A DNA stretch of 64,000 bases from an uncultured Muribaculaceae bacterium (GTDB lineage Bacteria > Bacteroidota > Bacteroidia > Bacteroidales > Muribaculaceae). The notes beneath the pieces were generated by a model. That model was not told the DNA's origin and searched no databases. It saw nothing but the letters and a program-made list of their open reading frames with translations. Shown here piece by piece: positions 37,731 to 48,478 of the stretch; within the stretch, counting starts at the first letter, position 1; each line of letters opens with the position of its first letter. The DNA is taken from contig CANQZG010000019.1 of assembly GCA_947628305.1 (NCBI GenBank), positions 1 through 64,000 of the forward strand. Direction: 5' to 3'. A program made the position numbers and the translations under genes.

Positions 37731-40700
37731 ATGGCAGATATTGACGGCGGCGGATTGTCCTTTACGTCCGACATGGACAATTCCCAACTTGAAGCAGCTA
37801 TTCAAGAAACCTTGCGCCGTGTGCAAGGCTTGTCCGACGGCATGGTTGGTGTCGGTGATACCGTTGACAAGACGGTTGCCGAAATCGGCACGATGCTTGG
37901 AAAAATCGGCGAGGAATGCGAAAAGCAAGAAACGGCGATTTGGAAACTTGAAGATGAATTTGAAGCCCTGAAACAACTTTCATCGAAAGAATGGGAGAAG
38001 AACGGGTGGTCGGAAGAATACAAAGCCTTAAAAGACAAGCAAAAGGCGATTCAAGGCGAAATTGCGACACGCAAGCAGCTTTTGAATGAATTGCGGAATC
38101 AGTCGGATGAACTTGATTCCGCCCGTGATGCCATGCTTGCCGAACAAAAGGCGGTCAATGACAACGCAAAGTCACAAGCATCTTTGCGAACCCGGTTGCG
38201 CGAACTCAAAATGGAAATGGTCGAGTTGGAAGCCGCCGGGCAACGTAATACGGCACGTTATCGGGAAGTGCGGGCAGAAGCCGCCGCCCTGACTGATGCG
38301 TGGGGCGATGCGCAAGCACAAGCCAACGCCCTTGCGAATGATGATGCCGGATTCGCGGGTGTCATGTCAGGTCTTACGGGCTTGACGGGCGGTTTTTCCG
38401 CCGTTGCGGGCATGATGGGGCTTTTCGGTGATGAAAGCGAGGATTTGCAACAACTAATGTTGAAAACGCAGTCGATTATGGCGGTGACAAACGGTTTGAT
38501 GCAAGTTTCCCAAGCCCTGAACAAAGATTCCGCATTCATGCTTTCCACCGTCGGCGCATTGCGTGAATGGTGGAACGGGCTTCTTGAAGTCGGGCGCGAC
38601 ATTCAGGAAGATGACAACGAAGCACTTGCAGAAAACACCGCCGGACAAGTCGAGAACACCGCCGCCACGGGTCTTAATGCCGCAGCTCAACAAGCAAGCA
38701 CAACCGCCGCCCGTGCTGATACCACCGCGACCGGGGCGAACACCGCCGCAACCGGGGCGAACACCGCCGCACAAGGGGCAAACACCGTGGCGACCGGGGC
38801 GCAAGCCGCATCCGCAAAGGCGGGAACGGTTGCAAACATCGGTCTTGCCGGGGCTTTCCGTATGGTCGGCGCGGCGATTAAGTCAATTCCCGTGTTCGGT
38901 TGGATTCTTGCCGGAATTTCCGCCCTTATCGGTCTATATTCACACTTTTCAAGCAAAGCCGCCGAAGCAAAAAAAGCGCAAGAAGAATTTTCCAAATCCC
39001 TTGTTGAAAATTGTTACAAGCCCATCGGCAAGATTGAAGAACTTTCCGCCGCGTGGTCGGCATTGGGCGATAACATCGAAGCAAAGGAAGCATTCATTCG
39101 CAAGAACAAGCAAGCCTTTGATGAATTGGGCATTTCGATTGACGGTGTGACCGCCGCCGAAAATGTCCTTGTCAACAATAAGGAAGCATTCATTCAAGCC
39201 CAAATCGAAAAGGCGAAAGCCCTTGCATATATCGAAATGGGCATGGCAAAGTTGAAAGAAGCCTTGCAGAAGCGCGAGGATGCCGAAAACGTGTCATTGA
39301 ATTGGATTGAAAAAATCTTTTCTTATGGCGGCGCGGGCGCAAAGATGTTGCGCGAAAAACGCACCGAACTGACCAACGAAGCAATCGGGTTGGAATCCGA
39401 AATGCGCACTTATTTTGAAAGGGCGCGTCAAGCCGAAGCATCCGGCACACAAATTCTTGCCGATGCGATGATTGACACCAACGAAGTTGTCGCCGGGTCA
39501 CTTGGCGACCTGAACCAACAAATCGCCGCAAAGCGTGAAGAACTTTTGAAATCCCTTGATGCCGAAACTTACAAAAAGGTGATGGGGGAAATCGACGTAT
39601 TGCAGAAAAAAGCCGATGCAATCACGGGAACGACCACACACCGCACGGGCGGCGGGGGCGGTGGCGGCACAAAGACCGACCCGTTCTTGGAAAAATTGCA
39701 GAAGCGCAAAGCCGAATATCAACGCTTTTTGAAATGGGTAAATTCCGGCGATTCCGTGCTTGTCGCATCCGCCAATCAGGAATTTGCCGGGCTTCTTGAA
39801 CAAGGGGCGACCTACATTGATTATTTGAGGAAGCAACGCGACCAAATCTTGGCGGTCGATGTCGCCGCCCGGACAAAGGAGCAGAACAAGCAGTTGCGCA
39901 CCCTGAATGACCAAATCGCCGAAGAAACGAAACGCACCGTCCTTGAACAATTCAATCAAGAGTTGTCCGAGCAACTGACCAACGCCAAATCGGTGATTGA
40001 AATGCTTAATATCATTGAACGTCGCCGACAAGAACTTGCCAAAGACGGCACGGAAATTGACAACGGCAAATCCGACATCTTGGATGATGCCGAAAAGGAT
40101 GCCCGGAAACAAGCAAAGGAGCAGACCGAAGCATTGCTTGATGAATTTGCGTCTTACACCGACAAACGCCGCGCGATTGAAGAACAATTCAACAAGGACA
40201 TGGAATTGCTTAACCGCGCCCGTGCCGCCGCCACAACTGACGCAGACCGGGCAAGTGTTGATGCCGCCATTGCCAACCGTCGCCGTCAATATGAAAAGGA
40301 CACCGACGGAACGGGTGATGCCGATTATGACAAGTTGGTTGAACAATACACGGGGTATGAGCAGAAACGCGCCGCCATCGCTAAAAAGTACGATGAAGAA
40401 CGCCGCCTTGCCCGTGAACACGGCGACCAAGAAATGCTTGCCCGGATTGCCAATGCCGAACAAGAAGAACTTTCCAAGTTGTCGAATGAGATATTGACCC
40501 AATCAGCCGATTGGCAACTTCTTTTCGGCAATTTAGAGGGCTTGACCACATCCACAATCGAGCGTCTTATTAAAGACATCGAGGCGCAAAAGATTCAGTT
40601 TTCGGGCGACTTCAACCCCGCCGACCTTGCCGCCATCAATGAGCAGCTTGAAAAGGCGCGTGATGAAATCAACAAACGAAACCCGTTCAAGGCGTTGGGC

Positions 40701-42188
40701 AATGCCTTTGAAGAATTGCGCCGTCAAATGTCCGACAACAAGTTATTGTCGAATGACAACGACCCGTTCTTGGCGGAACTCAAAGCCAAAGAAGATGAAT
40801 ACAAACTTTATACGAAGTGGATTCAGTCGGGCAACAAAGACCTTGTGCAAGGGTCGCAAGATGCCTTTGCCGGGCTTCTTGCGCAGGGTGGCACATACCT
40901 TGATTACCTGAAAGGCAAGAAAGCCGAATTGCAAGGCAAAATCGACATGGGCGTTGAAGTCGGAAATTCAATGCAAGTTATCGACGCATTAATTCGCAAG
41001 GTTGAATCCGGCAAGTCGGCGGGCGACCTGATGAAAGATGCGTTGAAAGACGTGTTTTCAAATGTCGGGTCAACATTAAGCCTTGTTTCCGGCACATTCG
41101 ATTCCGTCGTGTCAGGCATGGAAAAGATGGGCGTTGCGATGGATGAAGAAACACAAGCGATTCTTGGCGACATCGGCGGCATCCTTTCGGGCGCGTCGCA
41201 AGCCGCCGAGGGCATTGCGTCCGGCAACCCCCTTGCCGTGATTCAAGGTTCAATCACCCTTTTATCATCCGCATTTGACTTGTTCAATTCCCGCGACCGC
41301 CGCGCCGAAAAATCCATCAAGCGACACAAGGAACAAATTGACATCCTTTCCAATGCTTACAAGCAACTTGAATGGAACATCAACAAGGCGTTGGGCGGTG
41401 AAGTTTACAAGAATCAGCAAGCCGCCATCCGTAATATGCAACAACAACAAGCGCATCTTTACGGCATGATTAACGATGAACGAAGCAAGAAGCATACCGA
41501 TAACGGCAAAATCCGTGAATATCAAGAGCAAATCGCCGAACTTGACCGTTCAATTCAAGATATGCTTGATGATATTGCGAATAACCTTGTGCAGACCACC
41601 GCAAAGGACTTTTCCACGCAGCTTTCCGAAAACCTTGTGGGCGCGTTTGAAAAGGGCGAGGATGCCGCGAAAGCCTTTGAAGATACCGTCAACGAAGTGT
41701 TGAAAAATGCCATCGTGAATCAGTTGAAGAAAAAGTTCCTTGAACAACAACTTCAAGGCGCACTTGACAACCTGACCAATTCGATGGGATATTGGAACGG
41801 CGATGATTTTGTTTTCGACGGGTTGACCGATTCCGAAATTGCCGCTTTCAAAGCAAAGGTTCAAGCCGCCGCCAACAACTTCAATCAGGCGTTGGGCATT
41901 TATTCGGACTTGTTCAAAGACCTTACCAACGAAGAAGATGCCGACACGTCGTTAACCGGGGCGGTCAAAGGCGTTTCCGAAGAAACCGCGTCACTTCTTG
42001 CCGGACAAATGAATGCCGTGCGCATCAATCAACTTGAAATCAAGGACATCTTGCGTCAACAACTTCTTGTCCTGAACACCATTGCCGCGAACACCGCATT
42101 CAACAAGCATCTTGCAAAGATTGACCGAATCATTACAATTCTTGAATCCAACGGCGGCGATTCTTTGAGGTCGCAAGGATTGGCATAA
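37731..42188 (+). CDS. Tape measure protein
   Basis: 1485 aa, long coiled-coil regions and central hydrophobic segment. Confidence 0.85.
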   Translation: MADIDGGGLSFTSDMDNSQLEAAIQETLRRVQGLSDGMVGVGDTVDKTVAEIGTMLGKIGEECEKQETAIWKLEDEFEALKQLSSKEWEKNGWSEEYKALKDKQKAIQGEIATRKQLLNELRNQSDELDSARDAMLAEQKAVNDNAKSQASLRTRLRELKMEMVELEAAGQRNTARYREVRAEAAALTDAWGDAQAQANALANDDAGFAGVMSGLTGLTGGFSAVAGMMGLFGDESEDLQQLMLKTQSIMAVTNGLMQVSQALNKDSAFMLSTVGALREWWNGLLEVGRDIQEDDNEALAENTAGQVENTAATGLNAAAQQASTTAARADTTATGANTAATGANTAAQGANTVATGAQAASAKAGTVANIGLAGAFRMVGAAIKSIPVFGWILAGISALIGLYSHFSSKAAEAKKAQEEFSKSLVENCYKPIGKIEELSAAWSALGDNIEAKEAFIRKNKQAFDELGISIDGVTAAENVLVNNKEAFIQAQIEKAKALAYIEMGMAKLKEALQKREDAENVSLNWIEKIFSYGGAGAKMLREKRTELTNEAIGLESEMRTYFERARQAEASGTQILADAMIDTNEVVAGSLGDLNQQIAAKREELLKSLDAETYKKVMGEIDVLQKKADAITGTTTHRTGGGGGGGTKTDPFLEKLQKRKAEYQRFLKWVNSGDSVLVASANQEFAGLLEQGATYIDYLRKQRDQILAVDVAARTKEQNKQLRTLNDQIAEETKRTVLEQFNQELSEQLTNAKSVIEMLNIIERRRQELAKDGTEIDNGKSDILDDAEKDARKQAKEQTEALLDEFASYTDKRRAIEEQFNKDMELLNRARAAATTDADRASVDAAIANRRRQYEKDTDGTGDADYDKLVEQYTGYEQKRAAIAKKYDEERRLAREHGDQEMLARIANAEQEELSKLSNEILTQSADWQLLFGNLEGLTTSTIERLIKDIEAQKIQFSGDFNPADLAAINEQLEKARDEINKRNPFKALGNAFEELRRQMSDNKLLSNDNDPFLAELKAKEDEYKLYTKWIQSGNKDLVQGSQDAFAGLLAQGGTYLDYLKGKKAELQGKIDMGVEVGNSMQVIDALIRKVESGKSAGDLMKDALKDVFSNVGSTLSLVSGTFDSVVSGMEKMGVAMDEETQAILGDIGGILSGASQAAEGIASGNPLAVIQGSITLLSSAFDLFNSRDRRAEKSIKRHKEQIDILSNAYKQLEWNINKALGGEVYKNQQAAIRNMQQQQAHLYGMINDERSKKHTDNGKIREYQEQIAELDRSIQDMLDDIANNLVQTTAKDFSTQLSENLVGAFEKGEDAAKAFEDTVNEVLKNAIVNQLKKKFLEQQLQGALDNLTNSMGYWNGDDFVFDGLTDSEIAAFKAKVQAAANNFNQALGIYSDLFKDLTNEEDADTSLTGAVKGVSEETASLLAGQMNAVRINQLEIKDILRQQLLVLNTIAANTAFNKHLAKIDRIITILESNGGDSLRSQGLA
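38727..38810 (+). repeat. Imperfect 21-bp tandem repeat in the tape measure gene (~4 units)
   Basis: gcgaccggggcgaacaccgcc and variants; encodes TATGANTAATGANTAAQGANTVATGAQ. Confidence 0.8.
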
Positions 42189-42209
42189 AATAAAAGCCTG
42201 AAAAAAGAA

Positions 42210-42734
42210 ATGGAAAAAGAACTATCAAAAACCCTTGCCAAAGAAGCAAAGAAAAAAGGCATTTGCAAGGAATGGCACACCGCTTTGATGTCCTTGACCG
42301 ACCGTGAAGCGATGGTCGAAATGTATTTGCGCGGCATTGACTTTTGCTTGCGCAACGACTATCCGACAAACGACTTTATAAAAGCCCATTTCGGGGACAT
42401 CGCGCCCCGGATGGGTGTGTTTGTCGATTGTGAAATCAGCGTCGAAAATAGCCCCAAATGCGTGTGTCTTGGGGCAACTTTCGGCATCATCAAGACCGAC
42501 AATTTCAACGTCACCGAAATTTTCGCCAAACATCACACCGAATTGACCGTGGTTGCCGCCGACAATGCCTTTGTGATGATTGACGTGTTCGATGATTCGG
42601 TTGTCAACATCCATGCGCACGACCGGGCAAAAGTGTGTGTGAACAAATATGGCGACGGCGGGCGCGTCAACATCGTTGTCGAGGAAGCCGAAGCACAAGT
42701 GAAAATCCGGGTGAAAAACTCAAAAACTTATTAA
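42210..42734 (+). CDS. Hypothetical tail-region protein
   Basis: 174-aa ORF between tape measure and tail genes. Confidence 0.55.
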   Translation: MEKELSKTLAKEAKKKGICKEWHTALMSLTDREAMVEMYLRGIDFCLRNDYPTNDFIKAHFGDIAPRMGVFVDCEISVENSPKCVCLGATFGIIKTDNFNVTEIFAKHHTELTVVAADNAFVMIDVFDDSVVNIHAHDRAKVCVNKYGDGGRVNIVVEEAEAQVKIRVKNSKTY

Positions 42735-42737
42735 GGA

Positions 42738-43943
42738 ATGAACACCGAAAACAGCATCTTTACAATGCCCTTTGATGAAAGCGACGGAGCGTTGACCGCT
42801 TACGACTATTCACCGAACCGTGCCGACGGCGTGGTTAACGGGGCGCACTTTGTCGCCGGGAAGAATGGCAACGCCATTTCCTTTTCCGGGAACGACACTT
42901 GCGAGGTGTCGAAAAGCATCTTGCCGAACATGGGTGTCGATTTCACGATTCTTGCGTGGGTTCAGCCCGGCAAAAAAGAAACGGGGTCGCCGTCGAAACT
43001 GATATGGCTTATCAACTTTGATGGGCTTGAAAACTTCATCGAATTTTCGTTTGAAGCAACGCCGGGGTCGTGGTATTCCGTCGCCCTTGTCAAGCACGGC
43101 ACGGTTTACGACTTTTATGTGAACTCCACACTTATCAAGTCAGTAAACAAAGCCGGAACACCCACGGGCATTTCCCTGAATCAAGACACCTATTCCGGCG
43201 AATATGGCTTTGGACTTCTTGATGATGTCAAGATTTTCAACGTCGCCTTGTCGCAAACCGACTTGATGGATGAAGTCGCCAACAACAAAGAAATCGCATA
43301 TCTTGTTGACGGCATCGACTTCAAGACATGGGGTGTTTTCGTGTCAGGGTCGGACGGCATCTTGAACCGCCCGAAACTCAAAAACCCGGCATCAATATCG
43401 TGGGATAATTACCACGGTGAATCGGTTGACCTGATGCACAAGTTTTATGAACCCCGCGAAATCACCTTGTCGTGCTTCAAAAAGGCTTCATCGAAGATTG
43501 ACTTCATCACCGAACTTGCCGCATTTGAACGCCAATTCGACAAGAACGGCACACAACGTCTTGTCATTGACGTTCACCCGGTCAAGCCCCTTATTTACGA
43601 AGTATATTGCAAGGACGCAATCGAAATCACCAAAGAATGGAACGACAATCTTATGGTCGGCACATTCAAGTTGAAGTTGATTGAACCCGAACCCGTCAAG
43701 CGCGTGTTGAAGCACATCCGCGTTGGCGACGCGACAAAGACTTGCACCATCAAACTTTCCACCCGCAAATATGTGAACATCTATTGGGGCGACGGCACGG
43801 TTGATTATGACGTGTTCGGAACTGACAAGGTGATTTCACATGATTACCAAGTCAACGGCGATTATTTCCCCGTTGTGACGGGTTGCATCGACGAAATCAC
43901 CAAATTTGAAACCAACGCCATTGTCGTATGGGAGAAAATTTAA
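42738..43943 (+). CDS. Distal tail-like protein with LamG/concanavalin-like N-terminus
   Basis: SNRADGVVNGAHFVAGKNGNAISFSGND...VDFTILAWVQPG. Confidence 0.6.
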   Translation: MNTENSIFTMPFDESDGALTAYDYSPNRADGVVNGAHFVAGKNGNAISFSGNDTCEVSKSILPNMGVDFTILAWVQPGKKETGSPSKLIWLINFDGLENFIEFSFEATPGSWYSVALVKHGTVYDFYVNSTLIKSVNKAGTPTGISLNQDTYSGEYGFGLLDDVKIFNVALSQTDLMDEVANNKEIAYLVDGIDFKTWGVFVSGSDGILNRPKLKNPASISWDNYHGESVDLMHKFYEPREITLSCFKKASSKIDFITELAAFERQFDKNGTQRLVIDVHPVKPLIYEVYCKDAIEITKEWNDNLMVGTFKLKLIEPEPVKRVLKHIRVGDATKTCTIKLSTRKYVNIYWGDGTVDYDVFGTDKVISHDYQVNGDYFPVVTGCIDEITKFETNAIVVWEKI

Positions 43944-46900
43944 TTATCACAAAATCCAACGGAAACCGTGTGCCGCTTCAATCGCGGCGCACGGCAACCG
44001 CCGTCACATCCGCCCGGCAGAATTGGACGTTGAACGGCGATGATACGGTTGACATCACCGTTGAATCACCGTTTCCCCAAGTCTATGACATCGGCGACAA
44101 GATAAGCATTTTCGGGCGTGATTACACCCTTAACCGCTTGCCCAAACCAAAGAAAACCGGGATGCACGAATTTCAATATTCGTTGCAGTTCGAGGGGGTG
44201 CAATACGACCTTTTGCGGGCGACCTATGACGTGACCATCGACACGACCAACAACGCCTTGCAAGACGTTCAGGGCGATTCCCTGACGGGCGATTTGCGCC
44301 GTTTCCTGACGGTGCTTATTGCCAACGCAAACCGTGTGTTCCCCGGCAAATGGCGGTTGGGGTCATGTCCCGACACCGCAAGCGATGTCACCTTGACTTT
44401 CGGCGAATCCGATAATTGCCTTTCGGTGCTTCAATCCCTGATGGGCAAATTCGATGAATCCCTTTTCTTCGACATCGCCATTGTCGGCGGGGTCTATGTC
44501 CTGAATGTCCTTTCAGGAAGTCGGACATTGCCTTTCACGCTTGAATTTGGCAAGAACAAAGGTCTTTATGCGTTGAGCCGCGACAATGTTTCATCCTCAA
44601 ACATCGTGACCCGCCTTAAAGTCTATGGCAGCGCGTCAAACATTACGTCGAAATATCGCGCCGACCGCCTTTGCTTGCCTGACAAGACAAAGGGGCAATC
44701 TTACATCGAGAAGCCCGAAGCGGTGGCAAAGTATGGTGTTTTTGAGGGGCGCAAGCACTTCGACAACATCAAGCCGACGTTCACGGGTCATGTTCAGGCG
44801 GTCGGGGATTCAGTCTTTGAATTTATCGACCCGTCAATTTCGTTTGACCTGAACGCGAAAGATGCCAACGGCACGATTTATTTGCTTGATGGTGTCGCCG
44901 CAAAGGTTCATTTCAATTCGGGCAACCTTGCCGGATATGAATTTGAAATTGCCAAATATGACCATGCGACGCACAAAATCACCTTGCGCAAGTTCACCGA
45001 TGACCGGGGCGATGTGTTCCCGTCCGAATCAAATGCGGCATTTCAATTCAAAGGCGCGGACGGTTCGATTCCCGGCGATGAATACAAGATTTTGGACATC
45101 ACTTTGCCCCCCGAACTGATAAGCAAGGCGGAAGCCGAACTTTTGGAAGCCGGGGAAAAGTATTATTCCCAAAATTCGCAACCCAAAGTTCAATATTCGG
45201 TCAGCGTCACAAAGGCTTACATCGAAAAGAACTTTGCGACCGATTCCGGCATTGTCAATGTGTTTGTTCCGGGTGATTATGTGCCGATTAAAGACCCTGA
45301 CATTGACGTGGACAAGGCAATTCGCATCAAGTCAATCGCCCGCAATGTGCTTGACCCTTACGAATACAACTTGACCATTTCCGACACGGTGACATCCAAC
45401 ATCACCACCCGTGTTATTTCCGACCTGATAGACATTGACAAGGTTTTGGAAATAAACAACCTGAAAGACCCCGCGCGCGCCCGCGCAAATTGGCGGTCAA
45501 GTCGTGAAGTGCTTGACATGGTGTTTGACCCGGAGGGGGATTATTACACCGACAAAATCAAGCCAAATTCGATTGATACGCTTGCACTTTCCGTCGGCGC
45601 GAAATCAATGCAATTCGGGTTGACAAACACCGTGTTTGAACCGAACTTTCAGGGCAACCCGCGATTGTTCCGATGGAAAGGCGGTGTGCTAACCCATTAC
45701 ACAATCAATGAGGAATCGGCGGTGTCTTGGATTCTTGGCGATGGGCAACAAACCCTTTCGCCGGACAATCAGGCATTTTATATTTACGCCCGTTGCAACA
45801 AGTCAGGTCAAGACGGTTCAATTCAAATAACACGGGAGCAACACAAGGTTGATGAAGATGCGAATTATTATTGGTTTTGGATTGGCGTTGTCAATTCGGT
45901 TGACCCTGACATCAAGGCACGTTCCGTCGCCCTGACTTATGGGTTCACCATGATAAACGGGCGATTCATCAAGACCGGGCGCATCGAATCCGCCGACGGT
46001 GAAACCTACTTCGATTTGGACAACGGAGAAATCGGCGGGCGCATCGTGTTCAACTCAAACGGCGGTGAAAAGACCCTTGAAGAATTGGGCAAAGAAGCCC
46101 TTGAAAGCAAGGATTTCATCAACAACACCCTGCCGGGGCTTCTTTCAGGACTTCAAGCGCAGCTTGACGGCGTGATTGAACAATGGTTCTATGGTGTTGA
46201 CCCGACCCCGGACAGCAACGCGCCGTTGAATGCCGCTAATGAACCCGCGAAAGGTTGGGTTGATGCAGACGCGGAAAGCGGCGGCACAACTGAACGCGAA
46301 AAGCACTTGGGCGACTTGTATTATAACACCGAAACGGGCAAGGTGTGGCGATATGTCAAAGGCAAGGTTCGCCCCCGCCCCGGCGCGGCGTTGTCAACGT
46401 CCGATTATTACTATTGGCGCGAGTTGGAAGATACGGAATTGGCGCAAGCCTTGTCATTGGCGCAAGATGCCCTTGATGCGGCAAACTCCAAAGCCCGCAT
46501 TTTCACGTCAACGCCTTATCCCCCTTATTCAGTCGGCGACCTTTGGGTTCAGGGCGCAAGCGGTGACATTTTCCGATGCAAGACCGCCCGTGATTCGGGT
46601 TCTTTCACGTCAAGCGATTGGGAAAAGGCTTCAAAATACACCGATGATTCCGCGTTGAATAATTTTATCAATGGGAATTATAACAACACCATCAACAACC
46701 TTGTGAATCAAATCGACGGCAAGGTTGAAACGTGGTTTCAGGTGTCCGACCCGTCGGCATTGTGGACAACCGATGCGATAAGAGAAAAGCACATCGGCGA
46801 TATGTGGTATAACTCCAACACAAAGTTGTTGAAGTGTTATCGCAAATATACGGCGGTGTTCGGCAATCAAACAAATTATTTTTTTAATTGGCAGACCATC

Positions 46901-48085
46901 GAGGACGCAACCGCCGTGGCAGCTTATGAAGCCGCGTCGAAAGCACAAGACACCGCCGACGGCAAACGTCAAGTTTTCGTTTCGACACCTTACCCGCCTT
47001 ATGACATCGGCGACCTTTGGGTGGACGGAAAGGAATTGCGCCGTTGCATCACCGCAAAAGCATCCGGGCAATCATACAACGCCAACGATTGGGTCATTGC
47101 CGTGTATTACGACAACACAAAGACCACCATTGACGGCGGCATTGTCACGTCCGGCACGATTCAGGTTGCGGGCGACAACAAAAGCATCCTTGCGGGCATC
47201 ACCGGGCAAGGAACGGCGGCAACGTCGATTCGCTTTTGGGCGGGCGCATCCTTTGAGAACCGTGCAACCGCGCCGTTCCGTGTAATGCAAGACGGTTCGG
47301 TTGTTATGACCAAAGCAACGGTCGAGGGCGTAATAAAAGCCCTTTCCGGCACGATTGGTTCGGGTTCAACACCGTTGCAGATTACGGCAAACGGTTTGTC
47401 GTATGGTGACGTGTCAAATTGGGCATTAAAAACGGGGTCGAAAATGTTGATTTCCCCGGAATCCATAAGGATTCAAACCCAAAACACAAGTCAAGGCAAT
47501 GCCGCGCAACATCCCTTTGGTCGTGTGTCTTTCGGTCATTATGCCAATATCAATTCATCATATCAGTTCGGCACACTTGGACACATTTATAAATACGACG
47601 TTTTGACATCGTATGAACAATGTTTGCAACCCGCATTCCTGATTGAAACTTACACTCAACTTGGCGGCGGCGTTGCCTTGAAAACAAATGGTGCAATCGT
47701 GGCGCAAGGTACGATTGCAGAGATTGGCAATTATATTGAAACGGATTCTTCAACGCTTACCATTATAAGCCTAACCCCTTTCAACGGGTCGGTTTTTATT
47801 GTGAAGAATGCCGTTGCCAATAAACTTGCGCAATTACCAAGTGTTCAAACTATACGCTATTTGTTGGGGGTTCGTGGTGGAACTCCATTCACCGCAAAAT
47901 TGCGCATCTTGTCAATAAGGGGAAACGCAAACATCGCATTGCAGACACCTATTGATGGAACACCGCTTTACAATGGAAGAAGTGCCGTATCGGGAACATA
48001 CACAATCGGGGGTGATACCACCCACGAAATAACATTGATTCACGATGGGCGCAATTCATATTGGAAGATTAAGAATGTAACATAA
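43928..48085 (+). CDS. Tail protein / tail-associated fibre protein
   Basis: 1385 aa; N-terminal baseplate-hub-like region, C-terminal repeated carbohydrate-binding-like segments (STPYPPYSVGDLWVQG / STPYPPYDIGDLWVDG). Confidence 0.7.
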   Translation: MGENLIITKSNGNRVPLQSRRTATAVTSARQNWTLNGDDTVDITVESPFPQVYDIGDKISIFGRDYTLNRLPKPKKTGMHEFQYSLQFEGVQYDLLRATYDVTIDTTNNALQDVQGDSLTGDLRRFLTVLIANANRVFPGKWRLGSCPDTASDVTLTFGESDNCLSVLQSLMGKFDESLFFDIAIVGGVYVLNVLSGSRTLPFTLEFGKNKGLYALSRDNVSSSNIVTRLKVYGSASNITSKYRADRLCLPDKTKGQSYIEKPEAVAKYGVFEGRKHFDNIKPTFTGHVQAVGDSVFEFIDPSISFDLNAKDANGTIYLLDGVAAKVHFNSGNLAGYEFEIAKYDHATHKITLRKFTDDRGDVFPSESNAAFQFKGADGSIPGDEYKILDITLPPELISKAEAELLEAGEKYYSQNSQPKVQYSVSVTKAYIEKNFATDSGIVNVFVPGDYVPIKDPDIDVDKAIRIKSIARNVLDPYEYNLTISDTVTSNITTRVISDLIDIDKVLEINNLKDPARARANWRSSREVLDMVFDPEGDYYTDKIKPNSIDTLALSVGAKSMQFGLTNTVFEPNFQGNPRLFRWKGGVLTHYTINEESAVSWILGDGQQTLSPDNQAFYIYARCNKSGQDGSIQITREQHKVDEDANYYWFWIGVVNSVDPDIKARSVALTYGFTMINGRFIKTGRIESADGETYFDLDNGEIGGRIVFNSNGGEKTLEELGKEALESKDFINNTLPGLLSGLQAQLDGVIEQWFYGVDPTPDSNAPLNAANEPAKGWVDADAESGGTTEREKHLGDLYYNTETGKVWRYVKGKVRPRPGAALSTSDYYYWRELEDTELAQALSLAQDALDAANSKARIFTSTPYPPYSVGDLWVQGASGDIFRCKTARDSGSFTSSDWEKASKYTDDSALNNFINGNYNNTINNLVNQIDGKVETWFQVSDPSALWTTDAIREKHIGDMWYNSNTKLLKCYRKYTAVFGNQTNYFFNWQTIEDATAVAAYEAASKAQDTADGKRQVFVSTPYPPYDIGDLWVDGKELRRCITAKASGQSYNANDWVIAVYYDNTKTTIDGGIVTSGTIQVAGDNKSILAGITGQGTAATSIRFWAGASFENRATAPFRVMQDGSVVMTKATVEGVIKALSGTIGSGSTPLQITANGLSYGDVSNWALKTGSKMLISPESIRIQTQNTSQGNAAQHPFGRVSFGHYANINSSYQFGTLGHIYKYDVLTSYEQCLQPAFLIETYTQLGGGVALKTNGAIVAQGTIAEIGNYIETDSSTLTIISLTPFNGSVFIVKNAVANKLAQLPSVQTIRYLLGVRGGTPFTAKLRILSIRGNANIALQTPIDGTPLYNGRSAVSGTYTIGGDTTHEITLIHDGRNSYWKIKNVT

Positions 48086-48148
48086 CCGGGTAATGGCTTG
48101 TCAGGCGACCGGGTAATGCCTGACAAGTTATGCTTTATTTATTCAACC

Positions 48149-48167
48149 GTGTTTCATAGTGCGACAC
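48149..48167. promoter_or_regulatory. Recurrent palindromic motif copy 9
   Basis: gtgtttcatagtgcgacac, followed by TAAATTTG at 48175..48182. Confidence 0.75.
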
Positions 48168-48204
48168 AATCAAGTAAATTTGCAAACGCTAAATCGAAAA
48201 CGAA

Positions 48205-48477
48205 ATGGACACTACAAGGTCGGGCGAACACGTTTCCGCCCAAATCGGCAAAATGGGTGTCGTTGCCCTGACTGATTCCGGCTTTTCATTGCCGGACGGT
48301 CAGTGCTTCAACATCAAGAACGACGGCATCGCCCCGGTCGTGCTTTCCGTGCGACTTGCGGGGATGCCCGCCGGGGATTTCATCGAAACGCAATTTGATT
48401 GCGGGTGGAATCCTGAAATCGTGTGTGAAATCGCGCCAACATCGTTGGCTAATATTAACTTAAAATGGGGCTTCTAA
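48205..48477 (+). CDS. Small hypothetical protein upstream of the DGR target
   Basis: 90-aa ORF ending 1 bp before the next gene. Confidence 0.5.
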   Translation: MDTTRSGEHVSAQIGKMGVVALTDSGFSLPDGQCFNIKNDGIAPVVLSVRLAGMPAGDFIETQFDCGWNPEIVCEIAPTSLANINLKWGF

Positions 48478-48478
48478 T

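Noticed and set aside
39498-40502. 334-aa minus-strand ORF opposite the tape measure gene
   Set aside because: Antisense shadow of a long coding region with biased codons; no recognisable motif. Same for 6784..7428, 21419..22123 and 34060..34776.
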